Source of the DNA: Metarhizobium sp017305935
GTDB taxonomy: Bacteria; Pseudomonadota; Alphaproteobacteria; Rhizobiales; Rhizobiaceae
Direction of reading: 5' to 3'
Assembly: GCF_029601685.1 (NCBI RefSeq)
Contig: NZ_JARRIR010000014.1
Coordinates: forward strand, 1-64,000
DNA: 64,000 bases
The notes under the pieces are model-generated. The model searched no databases. It was given only the letters and a program-made list of their open reading frames with translations, and was not told the DNA's origin. This document shows positions 50,644-58,857 of the stretch, one piece after another (within the stretch, counting starts at the first letter, position 1; each line of letters opens with the position of its first letter). The position numbers and the translations under genes are program-made.

Positions 50644-51672
50644 ATGCCGCATCGGGCATTCTTCGCCTTTATATTGCCGTCGCTCGTCGCGATGATCCTG
50701 TTCATCGCGTTGCCGATCGCCTCGGTCGCGGTCCAGTCCCTGTTCGTCCAGCACGAAAAGGTGGTGGTCGAAACGGAGACCTGCGCCCCCTTCGGCGGCT
50801 GCAAGAAGGAGACGCGCGTCGATTCCGACGCCACCGCCAAGCTGCGTCATGACGAGCCGCTCGGCAAGTTCAACGGCTTCGGCACCTATCTCGACCGCAA
50901 TCATCTCGCGGTCGGCGAAATCAAGGCGATCCTCGCCAGCAGCACCGGCATCGGCAATGTCGTCACGCAGATCTACAACCTGCCCTTCTACAAGGCGCTG
51001 TCCTTCACGCTGACCTATACGTTCATCGTCACGCCCTTTGCCATGCTGCTCGGCTTCTGCATCGCGCTCGGCGTCAATACCCTGCCGCCGCTCGCCAAGG
51101 GGCCGGTGATCTTCTTCTCGCTGCTGCCGATGATCGTCACCCCGCTGGTCGGCGCGCTGATCGTCTATTGGATGGTATCGACGCAAGGCATCGTCGGCGC
51201 AACGCTGCAGAACCTGTTCAACGATCCGACGCTGTCGCTGAAATCCTCCTCGGTGCTGACCTGGCTGACGCTCCTCGCCTACGGCATCTGGCACAATGCG
51301 CCCTTCTCTTTCGTCGTCTTCTATGCCGGCCTGCAGACCGTTCCCGACGACACGCTGGAATCGGCGATGATCGACGGCGCCAGCCGATGGGAGCGCATCC
51401 GTTTCGTCATCGTGCCGCATCTGATGCCGCTCGCCACCTTCGTCGCCCTGGTGCAGCTGATGGACAATTTCCGGGTGTTCGAGCCGATCGTCGGCTTCAG
51501 CGCCGATGCCAACGCCACCTCGCTCTCCTGGTCGATCTACAACGACCTGCACAGCCAGGTGGACCAACTGTTCGGCTCCGCCGCCGCGACCTCGATGCTG
51601 ACCATTACGGGCGTGATCATTCTCCTGTCGCCGGTGCTGGTGCGCACCTGGCGCGAATTCAACCGTCGCTGA
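50644..51672 (+). CDS. Carbohydrate-type ABC permease (UgpA/MalF-like) with Cys-containing periplasmic insertion
   Basis: 342 residues. The start at 50644 was chosen over 50554 because AGGAGG stands 5 bases upstream and the first membrane segment (FFAFILPSLVAMILFIALPI) begins at once. A soluble insertion of about 80 residues (roughly 35-115) follows, including the pair ETCAPFGGCKKETR (Cys 47 and 53), which could form a disulfide loop in the periplasm. The remaining five segments and the EAA loop ESAMIDGASRWERIRFVIVP are canonical. The insertion may touch the binding protein, as the MalF P2 loop does (inference). Confidence 0.91.
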   Translation: MPHRAFFAFILPSLVAMILFIALPIASVAVQSLFVQHEKVVVETETCAPFGGCKKETRVDSDATAKLRHDEPLGKFNGFGTYLDRNHLAVGEIKAILASSTGIGNVVTQIYNLPFYKALSFTLTYTFIVTPFAMLLGFCIALGVNTLPPLAKGPVIFFSLLPMIVTPLVGALIVYWMVSTQGIVGATLQNLFNDPTLSLKSSSVLTWLTLLAYGIWHNAPFSFVVFYAGLQTVPDDTLESAMIDGASRWERIRFVIVPHLMPLATFVALVQLMDNFRVFEPIVGFSADANATSLSWSIYNDLHSQVDQLFGSAAATSMLTITGVIILLSPVLVRTWREFNRR

Positions 51673-51682
51673 GGAGGCCGGC

Positions 51683-52561
51683 ATGTCGATCGCCAATCGC
51701 AAACCCTTTCCACTTGCCCTGATCTCCGTCGGCTTCGTGATCGTCTGGGTGTTCCTGGCCGCCTTCCCCTTCATCTGGACGGTCTGGGGCTCGTTCAAGG
51801 TGGAGCAGGACTTCTTCTCGCGCGAAACCTGGTGGAATGCAGTGACCGGCCTGCGCACCATCGCCCAGACCGGCTCGGCCTTCACCGGCGACGGTTATTA
51901 CGGCGCCTGGGTGACGCGGGACTTCATGTCCTCGGTGTTCAACACCGCCATCGTCACCGTCTGCGTCGTGGTCATTTCGCTGACCTTCGGCACGCTCGGC
52001 GGCTATGCGCTGGCGCGCTCCGGCCATCGCTACACCTTCTGGATCCTGATGGCAGCGCTGGTCTTCCGCGCCATGCCGCATATCACCCTGGTCTCCGGCT
52101 ATCTGCTGCCCTTCTTCCAGATGAACATCTGGGGCTACCTGCCGACCTCGATCATCGTGCTCGTCGCCATCAACCAGCCATTCACGCTGTGGATGCTGCA
52201 TTCCTTCTTTCTGTCGATCCCCAAGGATCTCGATGAGAGCGCGCTGGTCGACGGCTGCTCGCGCTTCCAGGCCTTCCGGCTGGTGGTCATTCCGGTCATG
52301 TGGCCGGGGGTCATCACCACAGGCCTGTTCTCCTTCCTGCTTGCCTATAACGACTTCGCCGTCACCGCGATGCTGCTGTCGCAGCCGAACCAGACGATGG
52401 TGCCGAAGATCGCAAGCTTCCTCGGCACGGTGCAGCAGGAAGGCAATGTCATGTTCGCGGTGGCCGCCGTCGTCTCCGCCACCGCCCCGCTTTTCCTGCT
52501 GGTGATGTTTTTCCAGCGCCAGATCGTCAGCGGCCTCACCGCCGGCGCAGTCAAAGGATAA
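51683..52561 (+). CDS. Carbohydrate-type ABC permease (UgpE/MalG-like)
   Basis: 292 residues with six membrane segments. The EAA loop ESALVDGCSRFQAFRLVVIP and the C-terminal sequence ending RQIVSGLTAGAVKG are typical of the MalG branch. YGAWVTRDFMSSVFNTAIVT marks the end of the first periplasmic loop. It begins 10 bases after the other permease gene and ends 5 bases before the ATPase gene. Confidence 0.93.
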   Translation: MSIANRKPFPLALISVGFVIVWVFLAAFPFIWTVWGSFKVEQDFFSRETWWNAVTGLRTIAQTGSAFTGDGYYGAWVTRDFMSSVFNTAIVTVCVVVISLTFGTLGGYALARSGHRYTFWILMAALVFRAMPHITLVSGYLLPFFQMNIWGYLPTSIIVLVAINQPFTLWMLHSFFLSIPKDLDESALVDGCSRFQAFRLVVIPVMWPGVITTGLFSFLLAYNDFAVTAMLLSQPNQTMVPKIASFLGTVQQEGNVMFAVAAVVSATAPLFLLVMFFQRQIVSGLTAGAVKG

Positions 52562-52566
52562 TCCCC

Positions 52567-53631
52567 ATGGCCGAAATCCGATTGAAGAACGTTTCCAAGC
52601 GCTGGCACAATTTCATCGGCGTCGACAACTTCAACCTGACGATCCCCGACCAGGAGTTCCTGGTCCTGCTCGGCCCCTCCGGCTGCGGCAAGACCACGAC
52701 CATGCGCATGATCGCCGGGCTGGAGGATATTTCCGAAGGCGAGATCTGGCTCGGCGACCGGCTGGTCAACAAGCTGGAGCCCAAGGACCGCGACATTTCG
52801 ATGGTCTTCCAGAGCTACGGCCTCTATCCCAACATGTCCGTCTACGAAAACATCCGTTTCCCCTTGCGGGTGCGAAAAGTTCCCAAGGAACTGCACCACG
52901 ACAAGGTGATGCAGGCGGCGCGCATGGTGGAGCTGACCGAATTCCTCGATCGCCGCCCGGCCGCCCTTTCCGGCGGCCAGCGCCAGCGCGTCGCGCTCGG
53001 CCGCGCCATCGTCCGCCAGCCGAACGTCTTCCTGATGGACGAGCCGCTGTCGAACCTCGATGCCAAGCTGCGCGTCTCGACCCGCGCCCAGATCAAGCAC
53101 CTGCAGCACGAATTGAAGGTGACCACCATCTACGTCACCCATGACCAGATCGAGGCGATGACGCTGGCCGACCGGGTGGTGGTGATGAGCAAGGGCGTCA
53201 TCCAGCAGGTGGGCACGCCGACCGAGATCTACGACAACCCGGCCAATACCTTCGTCGCCTCCTTCATCGGCTCGCCGGCCATGAACCTGATCGACGGCGA
53301 TATCGCCGACGGCGTCTTCCGCGCCGAAGGCGTCACCATCGGCGGCTTGCAGAAGGATGTGAAAGGCCCGGTCACCCTCGGCTTCCGCGCCGAGGATGCC
53401 AGCCTTGCCGGCGAAAGCGGCGAGCTTGCGGCGGACGTCTATTCGATGGAACTGCTCGGCGAAGCGACGATGGCGAGCTTCCGCATCGGCTCGAAGCTCG
53501 TCTCGATCAAATCGGACAAGACCTATCGCGCCGGCATTGGCGAGCGCATCCGCGCCGCCATCCCGGCCGGCATCTGTCACCTTTTCGACGCCCGGAGCGG
53601 CGCCCGCCTTTCCCGCGCTGCGGGGCACTGA
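52567..53631 (+). CDS. Carbohydrate-type ABC ATP-binding protein (UgpC/MalK-like)
   Basis: 354 residues. Walker A GPSGCGKTTTMRMIAGLE, Q-loop MVFQSYGLYPNMSVYENI, signature LSGGQRQRVALGRAI, Walker B VFLMDEPLSNLDAKL and H-loop YVTHDQIEAMTLAD are intact. The C-terminal OB/TOBE region (from about residue 245) has the family's GSPAMNLIDGDI and GFRAEDASLAGESGE. Fourth importer gene, followed by 51 bases and then the HisD paralogue 2 gene. Confidence 0.94.
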   Translation: MAEIRLKNVSKRWHNFIGVDNFNLTIPDQEFLVLLGPSGCGKTTTMRMIAGLEDISEGEIWLGDRLVNKLEPKDRDISMVFQSYGLYPNMSVYENIRFPLRVRKVPKELHHDKVMQAARMVELTEFLDRRPAALSGGQRQRVALGRAIVRQPNVFLMDEPLSNLDAKLRVSTRAQIKHLQHELKVTTIYVTHDQIEAMTLADRVVVMSKGVIQQVGTPTEIYDNPANTFVASFIGSPAMNLIDGDIADGVFRAEGVTIGGLQKDVKGPVTLGFRAEDASLAGESGELAADVYSMELLGEATMASFRIGSKLVSIKSDKTYRAGIGERIRAAIPAGICHLFDARSGARLSRAAGH

Positions 53632-53682
53632 ACAACGAACCGGATCGGGCCGCGATTGCCCGCATCCGCCAGGGAGAAAGCG

Positions 53683-54993
53683 ATGACCATTACCTATCTC
53701 AAGCGCGGCAAGCCGGCAGCCGAGCGCGCCGATGACGATGCCAAGGTGCGCGCGATCGTCGAAACCACGCTGAAGGATATCGAGACCCGCGGCGATGCCG
53801 CCGTGCGCGAGCTGTCGGAGAAATTCGACAAGTTCTCGCCGCCCTCCTTCCGCCTCACCCCCTCCGAGATCGAGGCCGCCGTCAACAAGGTCTCGACCCG
53901 CGACATGGCCGATATCGAATTCGCCCAGACGCAGATCCGCCGCTTTGCCGAGGCGCAGCGGGCATCGATGCTCGACATCGAGGTCGAGACCCTGCCGGGC
54001 GTCATCCTCGGGCACCGCAATATCCCGGTGCAGTCGGTCGGCTGTTATGTGCCGGGCGGCAAGTTCCCGATGGTCGCCTCCGCGCATATGTCGGTGCTGA
54101 CCGCCTCCGTCGCCGGCGTGCCGCGCATCGTCGCCGCCGCGCCGCCGCAGAAGGGCGAGCCGCATCCCGCCATCGTCGCCGCCATGCACAAGGCCGGCGC
54201 CCATGAAATCTACGTGCTCGGCGGCATGCAGGCTGTCGGCGCCATGGCGCTCGGCACCGAGACGATCCAGCCGGTCGACATGCTGGTCGGCCCCGGCAAC
54301 GCTTTCGTTGCCGAAGCCAAGCGCCAGCTTTACGGCCGCGTCGGCATCGACCTGTTCGCCGGCCCGACCGAGACCATGGTGATCGCCGACGACACGGTCG
54401 ACGCCGAAATCTGCGCCACCGATCTGCTCGGCCAGGCCGAGCACGGCTACAATTCCCCGGCCGTGCTGGTCACCAATTCGGACAAGCTGGCGCGCGCGAC
54501 GCTTGCCGAAATCGACCGGCTGCTCGCCATCCTGCCGACCGCCGACACGGCCTCCGTTTCCTGGCGCGATTACGGCGAGATCATCGTCTGCGACACCTAC
54601 GCGGAAATGCTCGACGTCGCCAACGACATCGCCTCCGAGCATGTGCAGGTGATGACCGATCGCGACGACTGGTTCCTGGAGAACATGCATTCCTATGGCG
54701 CGCTGTTCCTCGGGGCCCGCACCAATGTCGCCAATGGCGACAAGGTGATCGGCACCAACCACACGCTGCCGACCAAAAAGGCCGGACGCTATACCGGCGG
54801 CCTCTGGGTCGGCAAGTTCCTCAAGACCCATTCCTACCAGAAGGTGACCACCGATGCGGCCGCCGCCGAAATCGGCGCCTATTGCTCGCGGCTCTGCCTT
54901 CTGGAAGGGTTCGTCGGCCATGCGGAACAGGCCAATGTCCGCGTGCGCCGCTATGGCGGCGGCAATGTCGCCTATGGCGCCGCCGCCGAATGA
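53683..54993 (+). CDS. HisD-family NAD-dependent dehydrogenase, paralogue 2 (HpsN-like)
   Basis: 436 residues with the HisD fold. Zinc and catalytic residues can be traced: GQAEHGYNS (Gln, His), SEHVQVMT (Glu-His), NGDKVIGTNHTLPTKK (Asp) and VGHAEQANVRV (His). The start MTITYLKRGKPAAE resembles, as I recall it, sulfopropanediol 3-dehydrogenase (HpsN), a catabolic HisD relative that oxidises a primary alcohol to an acid. It is not the biosynthetic enzyme: it is encoded between a sugar-type importer and an SDR and lacks the hisG/hisB neighbourhood. It differs clearly from paralogues 1 and 3, for example in PQKGEPHPAIVAAMHKAGAH. The substrate is unknown. Confidence 0.9.
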   Translation: MTITYLKRGKPAAERADDDAKVRAIVETTLKDIETRGDAAVRELSEKFDKFSPPSFRLTPSEIEAAVNKVSTRDMADIEFAQTQIRRFAEAQRASMLDIEVETLPGVILGHRNIPVQSVGCYVPGGKFPMVASAHMSVLTASVAGVPRIVAAAPPQKGEPHPAIVAAMHKAGAHEIYVLGGMQAVGAMALGTETIQPVDMLVGPGNAFVAEAKRQLYGRVGIDLFAGPTETMVIADDTVDAEICATDLLGQAEHGYNSPAVLVTNSDKLARATLAEIDRLLAILPTADTASVSWRDYGEIIVCDTYAEMLDVANDIASEHVQVMTDRDDWFLENMHSYGALFLGARTNVANGDKVIGTNHTLPTKKAGRYTGGLWVGKFLKTHSYQKVTTDAAAAEIGAYCSRLCLLEGFVGHAEQANVRVRRYGGGNVAYGAAAE

Positions 54994-55056
54994 TCAACCC
55001 CTTGCCGGATCAGGCGCCCTGCCCGATCCGCAACCGCTGACACAGAAAGAGCGCCG

Positions 55057-55824
55057 ATGATCGACCTGCCGAAAACGCCTTCCTTCCGCCTCGACGGCAA
55101 GCGAGCGCTGGTGGCCGGCGCCTCCTCCGGCATCGGGCTGGGCGCCGCCGTGGCGCTGGCCGAGGCCGGCGCGCATGTGACGCTCGCCGCCCGCAGCGCG
55201 GACAAGCTCTCCGAAGCGCTGGAGGCGATGCGGGCGCGGGGATTTTCCGCCGACGCCGTCTCGCTCGATGTCGCCGACGTCGTCGCCACGGAAGCCCTGG
55301 TGGAAGACGCCGAGCCCTTCGACGTCATGGTCAACAGCGCCGGCCTCGCCCGCCATGGCCCGGCGGTCGAGACCAGCCCTGCGGATTTCGATGCGGTATT
55401 CGGCGTCAATGTCCGTGGCGCCTACTTTCTGACGCGGGCGGTGGCAAAACGGCTGATCGCGGCGGGACGGCCGGGCTCGCTGATCAACATCTCCTCGCAG
55501 ATGGCCCATGTCGGCGGCATCGACCGCGCCGTCTACAGCGCCACCAAGCATGCCGTCGAGGGCTTTACCAAATCCATGGCCATCGAATGGGGCCCGGCCG
55601 GCATCCGCGTCAACACCATCTGCCCGACCTTCGTGCGCACGCCGCTCACCGAGCCGACCTTCTCCAATCCCGAGCGTGTGCGGTGGATAAAGGAGAAAAT
55701 CAAGCTTGGGCGTATCGCGTCGGTTGAAGACATTATGGCAGCCGTCGCCTATCTTGCAACCGACGCCTCGTCGATGGTGACGGGTTCGGCCTTGATGGTC
55801 GATGGGGGATGGACGGCGGACTGA
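55057..55824 (+). CDS. SDR-family oxidoreductase
   Basis: 255-residue classical SDR. GASSGIGLGAAVALAEAG binds NAD(P), NSAGLARHG takes the place of NNAG, and the catalytic residues are in INISSQMAHVGGIDRA and VYSATKHAVEGFTKSMAIEW. The ending MVTGSALMVDGGWTAD is canonical. It would oxidise a secondary alcohol of the imported compound or reduce a ketone. Its stop overlaps the lacI start by one base (TGATG), so regulator and enzyme are coupled. Confidence 0.93.
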   Translation: MIDLPKTPSFRLDGKRALVAGASSGIGLGAAVALAEAGAHVTLAARSADKLSEALEAMRARGFSADAVSLDVADVVATEALVEDAEPFDVMVNSAGLARHGPAVETSPADFDAVFGVNVRGAYFLTRAVAKRLIAAGRPGSLINISSQMAHVGGIDRAVYSATKHAVEGFTKSMAIEWGPAGIRVNTICPTFVRTPLTEPTFSNPERVRWIKEKIKLGRIASVEDIMAAVAYLATDASSMVTGSALMVDGGWTAD

Positions 55825-56843
55825 TGGCGAACGAGAAGGTGACATCCAACGATGTGGCGCGGCTGGCGGGTGTCAGCCAGTCGGCGGTCTCGCGCTTCTT
55901 CACGCCCGGCACCTCGGTTTCGAAGCGCACCGCCGAGAAGATCAAGGCCGCCGCCGAACAGCTCGGCTATCGCCCCAACGTGCTCGCCCGCTCGCTGATC
56001 ACCGGCAAGAGCCGCATCATCGGCCTCGTCGTCGCCTATCTCGAAAACTACTTTTATCCCGATGTCGTCGAGCGGCTGTCGCGTTCACTGCAGGACCAGG
56101 GCTATCATGTGCTGGTGTTCATCTCCTCGCTGGCCGCCGACAAGGTGGAGGAGATCACCCAGGAGATCCTCGATTATCAGGTGGACGGCATCGTACTGGC
56201 CTCGGCCAACATGTCGTCGGAACTCGCCGCGCGCTGCCATGCGTCGGGCGTTCCCATCGTGCTGTTCAACCGGCTGCAGGACGACGAGCGCCTGTCGGCG
56301 GTGACCTCGGACAATCTCGGCGGCGGCAGGCTGCTTGCCCGCCACCTGATCGACACCGGCCGCCGCAAGCTCGCCTATATCGCCGGCTTCGAGGGCGCCT
56401 CCACCCAGCGCGACCGCGAGCGCGGCTTTCTCGAAGGGCTGGCGGAAGGCGGCTTGCAGCTTTTTGCCCGCGACGTCGGCAATTTCCGCTACGAGGAAGC
56501 GCAGGCTGCGGCACGGCGGATGTTTTCCGGCACGGAGCGGCCGGATGCCGTCTTCGTCTGCAACGACCACATGGCCTTCGCGGTTATGGATGTGCTGCGC
56601 TTCGAACTCGGCCTGAAAATTCCCTGGGACGTCTCCGTCGTCGGCTTCGACGACGTGCCGCCGGCACGCTGGCCGGCCTATGACCTGACGACCATCCGCC
56701 AGAACGTCGACGACATGGTGGCCGAAACCGTCAACATCCTGCTGACCGCCATCGAGGAGCGGGATACGCCCGCCCGACGCGTCTGTCTCGACGGCGCGCT
56801 TGTCGTCCGCGGCTCCACTGCGTCAGTCGACATCAATTCCTGA
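55824..56843 (+). CDS. LacI-family transcriptional regulator
   Basis: 339 residues. The helix-turn-helix reads VTSNDVARLAGVSQSAVSRF, FTPGTSVSKRTAEKIKAAAE and the hinge RPNVLARSLITGKSRIIGLV. The sensor domain has VLVFISSLAADKVEEITQEI, VPIVLFNRLQDDERLSAVTS, IAGFEGASTQRDRERGFLEG, VFVCNDHMAFAVMDVL and VVGFDDVPPARWPAYDLTTI. Start MANEKVTSND at 55824; 55809 is a possible alternative. Palindromes of LacI type occur at four promoters in this region and nowhere else that I see in the window, so this protein is the probable local repressor. Confidence 0.93.
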   Translation: MANEKVTSNDVARLAGVSQSAVSRFFTPGTSVSKRTAEKIKAAAEQLGYRPNVLARSLITGKSRIIGLVVAYLENYFYPDVVERLSRSLQDQGYHVLVFISSLAADKVEEITQEILDYQVDGIVLASANMSSELAARCHASGVPIVLFNRLQDDERLSAVTSDNLGGGRLLARHLIDTGRRKLAYIAGFEGASTQRDRERGFLEGLAEGGLQLFARDVGNFRYEEAQAAARRMFSGTERPDAVFVCNDHMAFAVMDVLRFELGLKIPWDVSVVGFDDVPPARWPAYDLTTIRQNVDDMVAETVNILLTAIEERDTPARRVCLDGALVVRGSTASVDINS

Positions 56844-56858
56844 TCCGATCTTGTGACC

Positions 56859-56877
56859 CCCGGCCCGAACGGCCGGG
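56859..56877 (+). terminator. Hairpin after lacI
   Basis: CCCGGCC and GGCCGGG form a 7-bp stem with a 5-base loop, 16 bases after the lacI stop. No T-tract follows, so it is a weak or factor-assisted terminator. Confidence 0.5.
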
Positions 56878-56902
56878 AGCCGCAGCCAACCGCGAACAAA
56901 AA

Positions 56903-56918
56903 TTGCATACGTATGAAA
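56903..56918. promoter_or_regulatory. LacI-type operator (site 3)
   Basis: TTGCATACGTATGAAA agrees with the perfect palindrome at 15 of 16 positions and lies 11 bases before the bicupin gene start, where a bound repressor would block transcription or elongation. Confidence 0.75.
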
Positions 56919-56928
56919 GGCTAGGAAA

Positions 56929-57900
56929 ATGCAGATCTCCCAGGCAGAAATGGAAAAGCGCATCGTCCGCTATGGCGAATTGAAGCCCTGCCGCACCGCA
57001 TTCATCGATGCGCATACACCGGGCTCGAACCAGAAAGAAAACTTCACCATCATCGGCGGCGGCGTCTCCGAAAGCGCCGATCAGCATGTGCATATCAAGG
57101 ATACGCCCGGCTTCAACATCGGCGCCGCCGGCCAGCCGCCGAAATGCCGCAACTCGCTGCATTCGCATCGCACGGCCGAAGTCTTCTTCGTGCTGAAGGG
57201 GCGTTGGCGCTTCTTCTGGGGCCGCTGGGGCAATGCCGGCGAAGTCGTTCTCGAAGAAGGCGATATCTTCAATATCCCCACGGGTATCTTTCGCGGCTTC
57301 GAAAACATCGGCACCGACTACGGCATGATCATGGCCATCCTCGGCGGCGACGATGCCGGCGGCGGCGTCATCTGGGCGCCGCAGGTGATCGAGGACGCGA
57401 AGGATCACGGCCTCGTTCTCGGCGAAAACGGCAAGCTCTATGACAGCAAAAAGGGCCAGTCATTGCCGGACGGTATCAAGCCGATGCCGCTTTTGACCGA
57501 CGACGAGCTGAAAACCTTCCCGGAAACGCCGGTGCGCGACGTGGTGCGCGATTACGTCGCCCGCTACTGGGATCTGATGGCGCTGGCCGGCAAGGAGCCG
57601 GCGCGGGTGATCGGCGAAAACGCGCTGCTGCGCGACAAGCCGGGTTTCGAGGTGGAGCTTCTGACCCGTGGCTCGATCCCGGAGGCGCCCTATGCCGTCG
57701 ATCGTCACGAAGTCCTGATGGTCATGCGCGGCCATTGGCGCCTGACATGGGACGGCGGCGAAAGCATTCTCGCGCCCGGCGACACCTGCGCAGTACCGCC
57801 CGGCCTCAGACACGCGCTTGCCCCGTCGATGACCGGCGAAGCCAGCCTCTACCGCGTGGTCAGCACCGCCGACAAGGCCGGCCCGACCTGGAAGGCCTGA
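56929..57900 (+). CDS. Bicupin protein
   Basis: 323 residues with two cupin domains. Domain 1 (residues ~55-145) has NSLHSHRTAEVFFVLKGRWR and GDIFNIPTGIFRGFENIG, giving the His/Glu metal set. Domain 2 (residues ~225-310) has YAVDRHEVLMVMRGHWRLTW and LAPGDTCAVPPGLRHALAPS, with a reduced set of metal ligands. The intervening linker contains PMPLLTDDELKTFPETPV. Bicupins can be dioxygenases, isomerases or decarboxylases, and the reaction here is unknown. First gene of the transcript that continues, past a hairpin, into the rraA-like and amidase genes. Confidence 0.86.
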   Translation: MQISQAEMEKRIVRYGELKPCRTAFIDAHTPGSNQKENFTIIGGGVSESADQHVHIKDTPGFNIGAAGQPPKCRNSLHSHRTAEVFFVLKGRWRFFWGRWGNAGEVVLEEGDIFNIPTGIFRGFENIGTDYGMIMAILGGDDAGGGVIWAPQVIEDAKDHGLVLGENGKLYDSKKGQSLPDGIKPMPLLTDDELKTFPETPVRDVVRDYVARYWDLMALAGKEPARVIGENALLRDKPGFEVELLTRGSIPEAPYAVDRHEVLMVMRGHWRLTWDGGESILAPGDTCAVPPGLRHALAPSMTGEASLYRVVSTADKAGPTWKA

Positions 57901-57910
57901 GACATCCCAT

Positions 57911-57955
57911 CCCTCCGCGATGCTTGACCGTCGCGGAGGGACACGCTTTTTTCGA
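57911..57955 (+). terminator. Intra-operon terminator or attenuator
   Basis: CCCTCCGCGA and TCGCGGAGGG form a perfect 10-bp stem with a 10-base loop, then ACACGCTTTTTTCG. It stands between the bicupin and rraA-like genes, which share orientation, so it should set a lower expression for the downstream genes. Confidence 0.75.
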
Positions 57956-57973
57956 AGACAGGAGGCAGCGGCC

Positions 57974-58669
57974 ATGGACGACCAACTTCTCACCCTCTTG
58001 CGTTCGGTGGATACGCCGACCGTCTGCAATGCCATCGAGGTCGCCCAGGGCAAGCGCGGCTTCAACGCTTTCACGCGCGGCACCTTCATCGCCTCGCGGC
58101 CGGAAGCGCCTGCCATCGTCGGTTATGCCCGCACGGCGAAGATCGCGGCGGCGGTGCCGACCACCGAGGATCCCGCGACCATCCGCACCCGGCGCATGGA
58201 TTATTACCGCCATATGGCGAGCGGCCCGCGCCCCAGCCTCGCCGTGGTCGAGGATCTGGATTTTCCCGATGCCGTCGGCGCCTATTGGGGCGAGATCAAC
58301 GCCAATATCCATCGCGGCTTCGGCATGTCCGGCGTCGTCACCAATGGCGTGATGCGCGATCTCGGCGACGTGCCCGAGGATTTCCCGATGATATCAGGCT
58401 CGATCGGCCCCAGCCATGCCTTCGTCCGCGTCGAGGCGATCGGCGTTCCCGTCACCGTCTTTGGGCTGACCGTTTCGCCCGGCGATCTCGTCCATGCCGA
58501 CCGGCATGGGGCGCTGGTCGTGCCGCCGGAGATCGTTCCGGTTCTGGCCGAGGCCATCGAAAAACTGCGGCTGACCGAACGCCTGATCATCGAATCCTCC
58601 AAGGCCGCCGATTTCGATTTCGAAAAATTCGAAGCCGCCTGGGCGCGTTTCGAAGCGGCGCGCACCTGA
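57974..58669 (+). CDS. RraA-family aldolase/decarboxylase-like protein
   Basis: 231 residues. ATG 57974 has AGGAGG about 9 bases upstream. The RraA/HMG-aldolase motif is visible as GEINANIHRGFGMSGVVTNG followed by VMRDLGD, where the Arg and Asp hold the metal and the pyruvate carboxylate, and SPGDLVHADRHGALVVPPEI. Family members split 4-hydroxy-4-methyl-2-oxoglutarate or decarboxylate oxaloacetate; RraA itself only binds RNase E. The catalytic Arg-Asp and Glu-type residues suggest an enzyme here. It could release pyruvate in the LacI-controlled pathway. Confidence 0.88.
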   Translation: MDDQLLTLLRSVDTPTVCNAIEVAQGKRGFNAFTRGTFIASRPEAPAIVGYARTAKIAAAVPTTEDPATIRTRRMDYYRHMASGPRPSLAVVEDLDFPDAVGAYWGEINANIHRGFGMSGVVTNGVMRDLGDVPEDFPMISGSIGPSHAFVRVEAIGVPVTVFGLTVSPGDLVHADRHGALVVPPEIVPVLAEAIEKLRLTERLIIESSKAADFDFEKFEAAWARFEAART

Positions 58670-58674
58670 GAGAA

Positions 58675-58857
58675 ATGCCGATGGACAAGGACAAGCCGCC
58701 GCTCATTGACGATATCGAGGCCGCAGCCGCGCGCGACGGCATTCACCTTGCCAAAGAGCGTACGCCCTTCGTGCTGGAAGGCGCGCGCTTCCTCCATGAC
58801 GCCGCCCGGCGCAACGAACGCCTGATCGCCGAGACCGACGGGGTGGACGAGCCTTGA
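58675..58857 (+). CDS. Small protein, candidate AtzG/GatC-like (DUF4089) amidase partner
   Basis: 60 residues, MPMDKDKPPLIDDIEAAAAR continuing to DGIHLAKERTPFVLEGARF and ending ETDGVDEP. It lies 5 bases after the rraA-like gene and its TGA overlaps the TTG start of the amidase gene. Pattern, length (about 60-70) and place directly before an amidase match AtzG, the GatC-like subunit that partners AtzE in cyanuric acid degradation and is described by DUF4089. The residue match was judged by eye only. Start could also be the second Met (58681). It is easily missed by annotation because of its size. Confidence 0.65.
   Translation: MPMDKDKPPLIDDIEAAAARDGIHLAKERTPFVLEGARFLHDAARRNERLIAETDGVDEP

Noticed and set aside
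52345..54921. 858-codon minus-strand open frame across the ATPase and HisD paralogue 2
   Set aside because: No domain or membrane logic and repetitive composition; both opposite genes are certain. Same verdict for similar long frames at 47005-49185, 6384-7994, 8945-10597, 10570-12177 and 14171-15880.
53683..54993. Complete sulfopropanediol (DHPS) pathway
   Set aside because: Only the HpsN-like resemblance supports it; no sulfolactate or cysteate lyase, Xsc, or sulfite exporter gene is seen in the window.
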